Assembly (NCBI RefSeq): GCF_018139145.2
Contig: NC_059481.1
Location: 10,342,368-10,406,367, forward strand
Direction: 5' to 3'
DNA from: Gymnogyps californianus
Taxonomy: Eukaryota; Chordata; Aves; Accipitriformes; Cathartidae
Length of the DNA: 64,000 nucleotides
The position numbers and the translations under genes are program-made. Of this stretch, positions 50,637 through 59,660 are shown in pieces (within the stretch, counting starts at the first letter, position 1; the number at the start of each line of letters is the position of its first letter). The notes under the pieces are model-generated. The model searched no databases and was not told where the DNA came from. It saw nothing but the letters and a program-made list of their open reading frames with translations.

Positions 50637-51740
50637 GCACGCACACACACGCGCAGACTGTGCACACGCAGCGGCACACACGCACACGGCCGGTCCCGGG
50701 CAGCGGCCCCCACGCCGGGCTCCCAGGGCACGGTCCCCCGTGAGCATCCCACGGGGGACCGCGACATACCGCGGTGCCTGGGCGAGAGGCAGCCAGCGGG
50801 GAGGCACCGGGTGCCGCCCGCTCCCCTCCGGGGCTCGCCGCGGGCGGCTGCGGGGCGGCGGGGCGGGGAGGACGGGCCAGGCGGGGCGGGGCGGCGGGCA
50901 GGGTGCCCACGCCCGCACCCCGCGGGGGGGACAGACCTCGTCCCCGCAGGCGTTGTGTCGGGGGCGGCCAGGGCAGGAGCGGGAGCAGGCCTGGCTCCGG
51001 CGGCGGGGATCCTCGCCGAGGCCCCTCCGCGCCCCTCGTTTCGGCCGCTGCTGCGGTACTTGGGGCTCAAAGCGCGGGGCGAGGGGTCTCGCTGCCTCAC
51101 GGAGACGGTGCGGCGGCGAGTCCCCACGGGCTCCCGAGCACTGCGCTCCCCCTCGCACTGAGGGAAACCTCCGCAGGCCTTGGCCGTAAAGTTAGGGCGA
51201 CAGCTCCGAGAGAAATAACCCCAGGGCTTAATTTCAGCTCGCTCCCGGGGTGACTCTTGCCCTAGGACCAGCTCCAATCTCTGTTCCTGTGGTCTGCGTC
51301 CCCTGCGTTACAGGCTCTGCGTTACAGACCCCTGCACTGATCACACCGGGGAGCTGCGGAGCGAGGCGATGTGCCCTCGCTTTGCATCCCGCCGGCGGGG
51401 GCTTTGCCGGGGCAGGTGCTCCAGCCCTGTCCCCCTCTCCGTGGAAGAGACGCCCGGCTCCTGGGGTGAGCCCCACCGCGGCGGGGACCTGCTTGCTGTC
51501 GCCGCGCCTCGCCGGGGCGAGGGGGCCAGGCGGCTCCGCGGGGTGCCCGAGAGCTCCCGCGGGCCCCGACGGCGGAGCGGGGGGAAGCGGCGGCGGCCGG
51601 GGCGTGAGGCGGGGCGGCCTTTGTGCGCTGCCGGCCCGGTGCCTCCCGGCTGCGGCCCCGCGGCTCTCCCGCGGCGCGCCTCGGCTCGCCCCGTCCCTCC
51701 CGCCGCTCGGCGCCACGCACACGCTGCACTCTGCCCGGCG
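50637..51740. other. CpG island 6
   Basis: Begins with an imperfect CA/CG alternating stretch (50637-50692) and continues as dense CpG sequence. The 286-codon frame on the minus strand and others are composition artefacts. It lies 0.6-1.7 kb upstream of the promoter island. Confidence 0.82.
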
Positions 51741-52396
51741 TGGTTCGTTATCGTTAATGGGCGAACAATAGGCACATCTGCCCTTTCTTCCAGCATAAAG
51801 ACACCTTAGCTAACGAGGGGGGTGGCGGGTGGGCTCGCTTTTTCTTTCTCCTCCTCCTCCTTTTCTTTCTTTTGGGGAAAAAAAATAAAAGAAAACCAGC
51901 GGCGTGTCCGGCTGCTGGGCGCCTCGGGGCATATGCTGGCCTTGCACCGCCGGGCACGGCCCCCGAGCCACTCGGAGTCCCCGGCGGGGTCTAGAGGGGG
52001 GGTCCCTCCCCATCGCATTGCCTGGTTGGACCCAGCGGGATCTCGGGGGGTCGGGGGGAGGAGAACGGGACAAGATCTTGGGGGAGGGGAGAGCTGAGGC
52101 GCAGGGGACACCCCGGCTGGACCCGGGACGCAGCGCCGTGGGGCTGCCGGCGCCCATCCCCAGGCCGGGTCACGGGAAGTTTCCCGATAGGGCAGCGCAG
52201 AGGAGCGATCCCCAGGCCGGCGGGCGTGTGGGGGCCGGCGGCTGCGGGACACCGCGGGTGGGCACGGCGGGGGTGCGGAGGGCACGGCGGGCACGGCCCG
52301 CGGGCGCCCCGGGGCAGGGCGGTCTCACGCCCGGAAGCTCACCGTGAGGTGAGGGCGAGGAGGCTCCGCGCTCACGGAAAACGCGGAGTCACCGAA

Positions 52397-52419
52397 GGGG
52401 CGGGGCGGGGCGGGGCGGG
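52397..52419 (+). promoter_or_regulatory. GC-box array / G-quadruplex motif
   Basis: Four GGGG runs and a GGG run are each separated by a single C. This satisfies the parallel G-quadruplex pattern and gives overlapping SP/KLF-type GGGCGG boxes. It sits about 190 bp upstream of the CRE. Confidence 0.6.
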
Positions 52420-52590
52420 CGGCCCTAATACCCGGGAGCCGCCCGCCCGGCGGAGGCGGGGTGCGGAAGGGACCGGCCCTTTGCGCCCGCCAGGGAGGGG
52501 GCGCTAGGGCCCGGGGCGGCGGCGCGCAGCAGCGCTGCACCACCGCCTCTGGGCGCCGCCGCGCGGGGCTCGCCTCCTTAATAGGAGCGG

Positions 52591-52598
52591 TGACGTCA
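52591..52598. promoter_or_regulatory. Perfect CRE (TGACGTCA)
   Basis: An exact palindromic cAMP-response element, the CREB/ATF consensus, lies in the CpG-island promoter about 130 bp upstream of the first uORF. The intact central CpG and the position near a probable start site favour function, but binding is inferred. Confidence 0.6.
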
Positions 52599-52643
52599 CG
52601 AGGGGCGGGGGCGACGCGGCCGGGGGCGGTGCGGGGGCGCCGC

Positions 52644-52653
52644 GCGCATGCGC
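52644..52653. promoter_or_regulatory. NRF1-type palindrome (GCGCATGCGC)
   Basis: Exact match to the palindromic NRF1 core, commonly found close to the start site of CpG-island promoters. It lies 46 bp downstream of the CRE. Confidence 0.55.
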
Positions 52654-52718
52654 CGGGCCGGCGGCCGCGCCGCTGCAGCAGCGGAGCGGTGTCCAAACGG
52701 CGGAGCGCAGTGAGAGCC

Positions 52719-52796
52719 ATGGCTAGAGATGGCGAGGGACGCGGCCAGACACCCGCCGCGGCTGCGGAGCCTGGCCTGAGGGAGCGGGGGCCCTAG
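52719..52796 (+). CDS. Upstream ORF 1 in the ONECUT1 leader (25 codons)
   Basis: A 25-residue reading frame beginning MARDGEGRGQ and ending in TAG, 241 nt before the ONECUT1 start. Its start context is GAGAGCCATGG, a near-ideal Kozak site with G at -3 and G at +4, stronger at +4 than the ONECUT1 start. If it is in the mature leader it should capture scanning ribosomes and dampen ONECUT1 translation. The peptide resembles no family I know. Translation is inferred and depends on the start site lying upstream. Confidence 0.45.
   Translation: MARDGEGRGQTPAAAAEPGLRERGP
52729..52779 (+). CDS. Upstream ORF 2, overlapping uORF 1 (16 codons)
   Basis: A 16-residue frame beginning MARDAARHPP starts 10 nt after uORF 1 in another frame and is nested within it. 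The ATG has G at -3 and G at +4. Both frames begin with the residues M-A-R-D because the DNA around the two starts is a near-direct repeat (ATGGCTAGAG and ATGGCGAGGG). Translation is inferred. Confidence 0.3.
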   Translation: MARDAARHPPRLRSLA

Positions 52797-52817
52797 AACC
52801 GACCCGACGGCGTCATC

Positions 52818-52879
52818 CAACAACAGAAAAAAAAACCCAAATAAATAAATTACCAAAAAAAAAAAAAAAAAAGGAAAAG
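52818..52879 (+). repeat. A-rich tract in the 5' leader (A9 ... A18)
   Basis: Within otherwise GC-rich leader DNA there is an A-dominated block with nine consecutive A (52827-52835), an AAATAAATAAAT stretch and eighteen consecutive A (52855-52872). It lies between the uORFs and the ONECUT1 start. Poly(A) in a leader can bind PABP; here this is only a possibility. The run length may be inexact, as homopolymers are error-prone. Confidence 0.8.
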
Positions 52880-53006
52880 CCGCCAGCCCGGCAGCAGCAG
52901 CACCGCCACCAGCCCACAGCGCCCGCCCGCCGCCGCCGGCCCGCGGGAGGAACCGGCCCGCGGCCGCCGCGAAGAGCTCCGGGACGCCCCGCCGCCCACC
53001 AGATAG

Positions 53007-53093
53007 ATGTGCGGTCCAGCCGCCCGCACGGCCGACGATGAACGCGCAGCTGGCGATGGAGAACATCGGCGATCTGCACGGGGTGAGCCATGA
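53007..53093 (+). CDS. Short ORF overlapping the ONECUT1 start
   Basis: An ATG at 53007 opens a 28-codon frame that passes over the ONECUT1 start in another frame and stops at 53091-53093. Its start context is poor (T at -3, T at +4), so leaky scanning past it is expected. Confidence 0.2.
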   Translation: MCGPAARTADDERAAGDGEHRRSARGEP

Positions 53094-54116
53094 GCCGGTG
53101 CCCGCCGCCGCCGACCTGATGAGCGGCAGCCCCCACCACCGGAGCGCGGTGGCCCACCGCGGCAGCCACCTGCCGGCCCACCCGCGCTCCATGGGCATGG
53201 CGTCCATCCTCGACGGCGGCGACTACCACCACCACCACCGTCCGCCCGACCACGCGCTGACGGGCCCCCTGCACCCCACCATGACCATGGCCTGCGAGAC
53301 ACCCCCCGGCATGAGCATGAGCAGTACCTACACCACGTTGACCCCTCTGCAGCCTCTACCTCCCATCTCGACGGTCTCGGACAAGTTCCCTCACCACCAC
53401 CACCACCATCACCACCACCCCACCCCACCAGCGGATACCGGGCAACGTGAGCGGCAGCTTCACGCTCATGCGGGACGAGAGGGGTCTGGCGTCTATGAAC
53501 AATCTCTACACCCCCTACCATAAGGATGTTACCGGCATGGGGCAAAGCCTCTCTCCGTTGTCTGGATCGGGCCTGGGGAGCATCCACAACTCCCAGCAAG
53601 GGCTGCCCCACTACGCTCACCCCAGTGCCACCATGCCCGCCGAGAAAATGCTCACCCCAAACGGATTTGAAGCCCACCACCCTGCCATGTTAGCCAGGCA
53701 TGGCGACCAACACCTCACCCCCACCTCCGCTGGCATGGTGCCTATCAACGGGATCCCACACCACCCCCATGCCCACTTGAATGCCCAGAGCCACGGGCAG
53801 ATCCTGGGCTCTGCCAGGGAGCAAAACCCTTCTGTAACTGGTTCGCAGGTCAACAGTGGAAGTAATTCAGGGCAAATGGAAGAAATCAATACCAAAGAAG
53901 TAGCTCAGAGGATCACCACCGAGCTCAAGCGGTACAGCATCCCCCAGGCTATCTTCGCCCAGAGGGTGCTGTGCCGCTCTCAAGGGACCCTCTCAGACCT
54001 GCTGAGGAACCCCAAGCCCTGGAGCAAGCTCAAATCCGGCCGGGAGACCTTCCGCAGGATGTGGAAGTGGCTCCAGGAGCCGGAGTTTCAGCGGATGTCT
54101 GCTCTGCGGCTGGCAG
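53038..54116 (+). CDS. ONECUT1: ONECUT1 (HNF6) coding exon 1, with an apparent 1-nt frameshift
   Basis: First coding exon of the transcription factor hepatocyte nuclear factor 6, a nuclear DNA-binding protein that controls liver, biliary, pancreatic and neuronal genes. The protein opens with MNAQLAMENIGDLHGVSHE, the ONECUT1-type N-terminus, followed by a His4 run (residues 64-67), a Ser/Thr/Pro-rich segment (about 96-117) and a His9 run (119-127). After correcting the shift, a Ser/His-rich linker leads to the CUT domain (about 279-359), starting QMEEINTKEVAQRI and containing LSDLL (53990-54004), a motif reported for the family as a CBP contact. The ATG has A at -3. The frame shifts in the C-runs at 53418-53426: the upstream frame stops at 53521-53523, while the ONECUT1-like sequence continues one frame over. 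Removing one base gives 359 codons plus 1 nt, matching the phase of the donor. The homeodomain exon lies beyond the window. Paralogues ONECUT2 and ONECUT3 fit the N-terminus less well. Confidence 0.95.
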
Positions 54117-54122
54117 GTGAGC
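54117..54122 (+). other. ONECUT1: Splice donor of ONECUT1 exon 1
   Basis: The CUT-domain reading ends ...ALRLA followed by G|GTGAGC, a consensus donor (CAG|GTGAGC). The exon ends one base into a codon, so exon 2 should supply the last two bases of that codon, as expected where CUT-domain sequence continues into the linker before the homeodomain. The open frame continues to 54523 but loses all family similarity at this point. Confidence 0.93.
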
Positions 54123-54145
54123 CCGCTGCGGGGCGGTCGGGGCAC

Positions 54146-54165
54146 GGCGGCGGCGGCGGCGGCGG
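54146..54165 (+). repeat. Short CGG trinucleotide run
   Basis: About six GGC/CGG units follow the splice donor closely, inside a CpG island. A run this short is probably stable and polymorphic at most. Confidence 0.7.
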
Positions 54166-54544
54166 GGCTGGGGCCCCGGGCCTGGCCAGGCCGCCCCGGT
54201 CCTTGCCTGCCCCTGAAGAGCAGCCCCGGCCCCCCTCCGCCGCTCCGTTTCTCTCCGCTCCCTCTCCCGGCTCCGCGCACCGGCACCGGCCGGCTCCTCC
54301 GCGCCGCGTTCCCGGCTGCCAGACAAAGCCGAGCCGGGGCTCGGGCTGCGCACTGCGGCGCCCCGGCTTTCCCCGTTATCTCCCGGGCGGGGCGCACCCG
54401 CCAGGCTCTCCTGTCGCCGGCGGGACGGGGCCCAGCGTGCCCGGTAACGGGGCGCCGCCGACACCCGCACCGGCTGGCGGCAGCGCTGCCCTGAGCGGGC
54501 AGGGCGAGGCGGAAACGCTTTAACTGGCGGCTGTCTGACCGACC

Positions 54545-54627
54545 GGGCCGTAGCGGGCAGCACCGGTCCCGGCCGTGCGGTGCGCCGACACCCGCACGGC
54601 CGGGACCGGTGCTGCCCGCTACGGCCC
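54545..54627. repeat. Perfect 36-bp inverted repeat (hairpin) in intron 1
   Basis: The arms 54545-54580 and 54592-54627 are exact reverse complements over all 36 bases, with an 11-nt spacer at 54581-54591. Complementarity stops abruptly on both sides. About 430 nt downstream of the exon 1 donor, the transcript would form an extremely stable GC-rich stem. The spacer and the start of the right arm share a 14-nt direct repeat (54584-54597) with 54457-54470. A template-switch mutation or a library artefact could produce this; it does not resemble a known RNA gene. Confidence 0.95.
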
Positions 54628-55789
54628 ACGGACGGGGTGCGAGGGAGCCCCGGTAATGCGCCGCCGAGGGGGGTCGGTGCGTCTGCTTTGTGCTGGTGGC
54701 GGCGGGCCCCGGGGACGGCGGGCTCCGGTCGCAGCGCCCGGCGGGGCTCGGGGTCGGCGCTAGCTCCGCGCCCCGCTCGGGTTGGGTTAGGTGTGCTGGG
54801 ACAGGGGTTTTTCCGCACACGGTGCGAGCCCGGCGTGTGAATGGTGGCTGAGAAATGCTGTTGGCTAAAATCGTTAGGTTTGGTTTTGGTTTGTTTTGTT
54901 TTTAAACTGGTTGTAATTATCGTTAGGCCGTGGAGTTTGAATTTCGCGTGGATGCCTCTGCGTGAGAGACGCAGTCCGTGCCGTGTCTCCGCGCTGCTCC
55001 GGAGCCTCAAAACCCCTCAGCGTTTGCTGGCTCGCTGTGCTCCCCTGCGCGGCTCCTGTATTGTCTGCTGGGAGATTGCCGTCCCGTTCGGTACCTGTTC
55101 GCCGCCGCCGCCTCCCCAAACCCGCCAGCCTGCGCTCCCAGTGCAGAGCCCGGGTTTAATATGCCGTGAGTGAGGGTTTGTTAATTAAGTGATAGGTCTC
55201 CATTAATTTGTCCCTGGAGAACGCGAGACAGTCAATCCGAGTTGGAGCCGGGGTCACTGATCCGTTTCACAGACAAAAATAAGGGAAAGGCCAAATCTTT
55301 CTCCTTTCGAATGCACAAATGGTCCTGCGCGTTCGACTACCACGACGGTGGGAATTGGGACCCGCTTCCCGACCGTGCGGGGACCCGGCTGGGCCACCAC
55401 CGTGTTCCTTGCCTGGTTTCAGCCAACCTCCTCGTTTCTGAAGCCTAAAGCAGTGCTAGGAAGGGCCCGTAGCAGGATCTCCCTCCCCTGCTGTAGCTGG
55501 CCTTGCGGTGCACACCGGTGGGAGGACGTTGCTCTCTTTGGCTTCCAGTCCTGCGGAGTCAGTTTCAAAGGTCTGAGCTCTCAGAAAATGCCCTTTCCGC
55601 CTTCCCTTCCTCAACAACCACCTCACCAGGAGAAAACCCCCGTCTTGCTGGTGCTACCCAGGAGAGGAGGATGGCGTTTGTGTTTCCAATATCCCCGTAA
55701 CGATTTCTAAGGCGAACTTTCTTCGATTTGGAGTGTGTTTTTACGACAATTCGGTTGACCTGAATCTCCGCTCATTTGCATAGATCGAT

Positions 55790-56470
55790 ACTGGAAACAA
55801 CCCCTCGCTTCGGAGTCTGCTGGCATCCCCTCCCTGGCGCTGCCGGCCGGGAAGCTCTGCCAGCCCCGGCTGCAGGCCCGGGCAGGAGGGAGGCGGCAGC
55901 TCCCCGCGGCGCGGCCGCTTTCTGCCGGGGGACGGCCGCGCTCTGCCCAGCTGCCGGGTCCGGAGAGACCCATTGTTCGCTTCTGCCCCCAAAACCGCCC
56001 TTTCCTCCAGCCACCCCAGCGCTGCCCTCGCATAAACGGATCCCGGTAATCCCGTTAGAGAGACAAAGCCTCATTATTCCGCCTTCCCTTTCCGATGAAA
56101 CCCGAAAGCTGCCACCTTACGGAAACGGCCTCCCCGGGGCGAAACCGGGCTCGCAGCCCGGGGAGGCGGGGAGGGGGGGTGTGGGGTGGGGGGGTGTCGG
56201 GGAGGGCCGCCTGCGCCCGAGCGTCCCCGCGGCCGGGCCGGGCAGCGCAGGGCGCCAGCGGGGCCCCGCAGGGCTCTCCCCGCGCTGCCGGGCGCTGCGC
56301 GGCTTCGCCCGGCGCTGCCCCACCTGGGCGCCGGCAGCCCCGCGGCACGTGGTCATTTGCATAGCGCTGCGTCCCAGCCAATGGGGGCGGCCCCGGAGCC
56401 CCCCGCCCCGCCCCGCCCCGCGCAGGCAGCGCCGCGCTGCGCGCCCCTCCGCGCTGCCCCTCCTGCTCTG
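55790..56470. other. CpG island 9 (intron 1)
   Basis: CpG-dense intronic block that ends sharply at an AT-rich block with ONECUT-type sites. GC-box-like CCGCCCC repeats at about 56403-56420. Confidence 0.8.
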
Positions 56471-56479
56471 CAGGCAATC

Positions 56480-56720
56480 TGCTGTAAATGCATAAAGTAT
56501 CGATTTTATTTTGTGCAGGTTTTAAATGTGTGATGATCTTACTAAGTGGTAAAAATCTGCCCCGGTTGATATTGATGTATGAACATCAATTCAAAATATC
56601 GTAAATTACTCCAGCCGACGCAAATTAAATTTCACGTCCAAATTATAACTCACTCCCGGGCGTTTAGAGAATTATCAGGTAGATAAATACCCAGAGCGGA
56701 GCCCTCGCCGCCTTCGTTTC
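56480..56720. promoter_or_regulatory. AT-rich intronic block with three ONECUT-type cores; enhancer candidate
   Basis: It directly follows CpG island 9. It contains ATCGAT at 56499-56504 and an inverted pair of ATTGAT cores forming a 7-bp-arm palindrome (56571-56577 and 56584-56590, spacer 6 nt). Many ATTA/AAATTA motifs follow. ONECUT proteins recognise ATYGAT-type cores, so autoregulation is plausible but inferred. Confidence 0.45.
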
Positions 56721-57360
56721 TTCCCTTTCTGATTTTCTGTGGGCAGCGGCCGGGAGGCGGTGAGGGGGATGGAGCCTGCTTATTTTAGGCCTCACGGTCT
56801 TGCCCAGCACTTTATCTTGAGTATTTGCCCCTTCCAGCCATCCCTGGGGGATTCCTACCTCCCAGATTACAGAAGCTCCGACAAACAGAGGAAAAATTGG
56901 TAGTTACATGGAAGCAGGATTGAGGTCTTGACACTTCCTGGGCTGTCTCTTGAAATGTAAGCAGAACTGCTAATTGCAAAGCTGACCTCTTCCAGCCTCC
57001 ATCTTATTCATTCCATCTTCCTTCTCCTCTCTGTTCTCTTTTCCTTTGTCTGTCCCCCCCTCTCTCCCCCTCTATCACTGAATATTTATCTATTTGGCCG
57101 TTTCTCCGTTAGTTAGTCTTCCCTCCCTCCCCCCGCCTTCACTGACATTTGGAAGGGCAGTGAAGGGATACTGAAAAAATAAATGCAATTCAAAGGAAAT
57201 GTACAGCCCTTCTGCAGCCTGCTGGGATTTAAGGGTGAATTTATTTCAGGTTATTTTCGTATGCGGGGGGGAAATAGGAAGGGATAAAGAAGGCAAAACC
57301 CGACTCGTCTTGTTCAGGAAAAAAATAATCTGCTTCGAGCCATTTGTTATTAGAAACGCA
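56720..57360. other. Intronic stretch with a long pyrimidine-rich tract
   Basis: No gene. The + strand is nearly all C/T over about 57000-57078 and again at 57118-57140. Such tracts can form triplex (H-DNA) structures, but here it may simply be low-complexity DNA. Confidence 0.6.
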
Positions 57361-59660
57361 TCTGCCTGAAGGCCGGTTGCCGGCCCCGCACAGGCTGCCC
57401 GCCGGGGCGGGAGGGAAGCGCCCGAGGGAGAAACGCGGCAAAGAAACGTTTCGGGAACGGGCGAGGGGGGGCTGAGGGATCCCAGAGGCCCCTTTGGATC
57501 TACTGCAGGAGGGGGTCCGCTTTGCCGAGGTGCACCTTCTGAGCGAGCTCGTCCCGAAGGGGCCTCTCCGCGGCGGCTTCCCGATCGGGCTTCCCGAGCC
57601 CGTCCCGGGGAGGCGGGAGCCGGGCGAGGGGAGCGGGGGCCTTGGGGGCAACCGCGTTCGCCCGCGGGGCTCAGGCGGGAGGGGGGTGGCCCATCCCTCC
57701 AGAGCTGCTCGATATTTGCCAGCGACCTGACTGTTATTTTTCATAGTTGCACCTCTTTTTCTCCCCTCCTCTTTTTCTTTCTCCCTCCCCATGTGAATCC
57801 CGGCTAAACCGGAGCCTTGGGAAGCCGGCGAGAAATTCTCGCCAAATTAACTGTAAAGAAATCGATACAGTTATCAGAGCGTTTTCCACATTAAATATGA
57901 AACCTAATGAACGCCGTTTGCACCTCTCGCCCCGCCGGCCGCCCCAGCGTGCGCCGGGGAAGGCCGATGCCGCCCCGGCCCCCACCGCCTCGCTAGGGCC
58001 TGCTTAATATTTGCCCGGCGGGGACTTCGCATAAACGCGTTTGCATCAGGGAGGCGGAGGGCATCGACCGGGGGCTTCACCGCCGACACCCCAGCGCGAC
58101 GCGGGCCCGGGGGAAGGGCCCTGCCCCTCCCCGCCCTGCGGGCCGCCCGGACGCCGCGGGGACGGGCGCGGGCCTGGCTCCGCGCACCGTGGGCGGTGAC
58201 AGCGGCCGCTCCGCGGCTGCCGGCGCGGTGCTGGGGCCGAGGCAAGGTGCCCCCGGCCCGCTGGGACCGGAGGGCGGGAGAGCAGCCCCCGGCCCGTCCC
58301 CCGGCGCGAACGGTGCCCCGCCGCAGCGCCCGGTTCGCAGCCGGGCTGGCGCTGGGAGCCGCGCTTGTTTGCCGGCCGTGTCCTTGCGGCGGGATTGATT
58401 TACAGCCGCTCGCACACAGCCGCGTTTGCCCTTCGTTAATGTTTGCCCAGCGGGAGGAGGAGGAGCGGGGCCGGGCGGCGGCGAGCCGCGTTCCTCCGCA
58501 CCGGGCCGGGCCCGCCCCGCGCCCGTCCCCGCGGAGCCCCCGCCCCCGCAGCACGGCTCGGCCCGTGCTTGTTTGTTCGTTCGCTTGTTTGTTTTAATTA
58601 CCCGCCGCGTGGCGGGGAGGCGCCGGGGGGCCGTGCCCTGCTCCCGCGGGAGCGTTTGGATGAAATAGCCTCGAAACGGGGCCGCTCCCGACCGCGGTCA
58701 CCGCCGGGGCCGCCCCGGGGGGGCCGCACGGCCGGGCTGCGGGCGTGATGCCGGCCTGGCGCGCCGCGTTTGCCCGCCCCGACCGGCCAGGGCCACCGAG
58801 CCGCCCGCGGCCGTCGCCCCTCGGTTCCCGGGGGTTCTGCGCCACCTACTGACCGCCGGCGGGCGGGAGCCTGCCCCCGGCCCCGCCGGCCCGGGCACCC
58901 CGCCCGCACCGGGCCGGGAGGCGGCGGCTCCGGCGAGCGCTGCGGGCCGGGGTGCATCCTGGCGGGGTGCCCTGCGCCGGTGCCCGGGCTGCCGCCGCCC
59001 GCTGGTAGCCCGCTTCCTCGGGGCGAGCGCGGGCGGCGCGGCCCGGCCCGGCTTCAGCACCGCGGACAGCTACCGCCGGCCCGGCCCGGCCCCGCTCCCG
59101 GCCCGGCCCCGGCGGTCCCGCTCCCGGGCGAGCCCCGCGGCGGGCCGGGGCGAAGCCAGCCCTCCCGTTTCGGGGACGAGGCCGCCCGGAGCCCGGCCGC
59201 CGGGCTTTGCCGAGCCGCCCCACGGCTGCCGGCTCCGATGGGGAGCAGCGCCGCGTCGATCATGCGTAACGGCAGCCGGGAACTCGGGCTGCGCGGCTGC
59301 GGGGCGGGCCGGGCTGTGCCCCCCCCTCCCCGCGGCCCTGTGCTCGGGCTGCCCGCGGGGGCGGCGGTGCTGCGGCAGCGGGGGTGGCTCGGCTCCCGGC
59401 CGGGCAGCGCGCCCCAAGGGGACCTGGTTTGGGGATGGGCGCCTTCGTACGGGTGCGTCGCCGGAGGAGAAGCGAGCTCCCCGCAGCGCTGTGACTGTGC
59501 GTGACCCTGCCCCGGGCCCCGCAAGCCGGAGGGGTCGGGGTGCCCCAGGAGGAGAGGAGAGGTGCGTGGCGCCAGCGCTGTGCCCGCCGCAGGTGCCAGC
59601 GGTGGGGAGCCCGGGCGCTGCCGGGGCTGCAGCTGGGTGCTGGCGTGCGCGATCTGCCCT
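57360..59660. other. CpG island group 10 (intron 1)
   Basis: Dense CpG blocks at about 57360-57720 and 57910-59660 are separated by an AT-rich segment with ATCGAT at 57861-57866. Another insert at 58568-58600 carries repeated TTGTTTGTT motifs. It contains a CTCF-like motif (58841-58855). Long open frames on both strands are composition artefacts. Confidence 0.8.
58841..58855 (-). promoter_or_regulatory. CTCF-like motif
   Basis: On the + strand this reads GCCACCTACTGACCG, matching 14 of 15 positions of the reverse-complement CTCF core pattern GCCMYCTRSTGGYCR. Occupancy is inferred only. Confidence 0.4.

Larger units (their letters stand above)
52380..53037 (+). promoter_or_regulatory. ONECUT1: ONECUT1 proximal promoter and 5' leader
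   Basis: CpG-dense DNA directly upstream of the ONECUT1 start. It contains, in order, a G4-type GC-box array (52397-52419), a GC-rich partial CTCF-like core (52496-52505), a perfect CRE (52591-52598), an NRF1-type palindrome (52644-52653), two overlapping uORFs (from 52719 and 52729) and an A-rich tract (52818-52879). No TATA box is evident, as expected for a CpG-island promoter. The transcription start cannot be fixed from sequence. I infer it lies between the CRE and the first uORF, which would make 52.7-53.04 kb leader sequence. Confidence 0.65.
51890..53480. other. CpG island 7, covering the ONECUT1 promoter and start of exon 1
   Basis: Dense CpG sequence from about 51.9 kb through the leader into the first third of exon 1. 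It is separated from island 6 by an AT-richer segment (51740-51890) with a pyrimidine tract. Confidence 0.85.
54117..54830. other. CpG island 8 (start of intron 1)
   Basis: CpG-dense from the splice donor, including the CGG run and the perfect hairpin. It ends near 54.83 kb where AT content rises. Confidence 0.8.

Noticed and set aside
50417..51277. 286-codon minus-strand frame
   Set aside because: Lies in CpG island 6 with the typical Arg/Pro/Ala composition of stop-poor GC-rich DNA.
53038..54116. Identity as ONECUT2 or ONECUT3 rather than ONECUT1
   Set aside because: The MNAQLAMENIGDLHGVSHE start and the STVSDKF-polyHis order are those of ONECUT1; the paralogues differ in the N-terminus.
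53447..54523. Single long frame continuing from ONECUT1 exon 1 into downstream DNA
   Set aside because: Family similarity ends exactly at a consensus splice donor (54117). The sequence after it is CpG-island DNA read in frame.
54030..55010. 326-codon frame on the minus strand opposite ONECUT1
   Set aside because: Arg/Pro/Ala-rich low-complexity product of a GC-rich region, overlapping a real exon. No family similarity.
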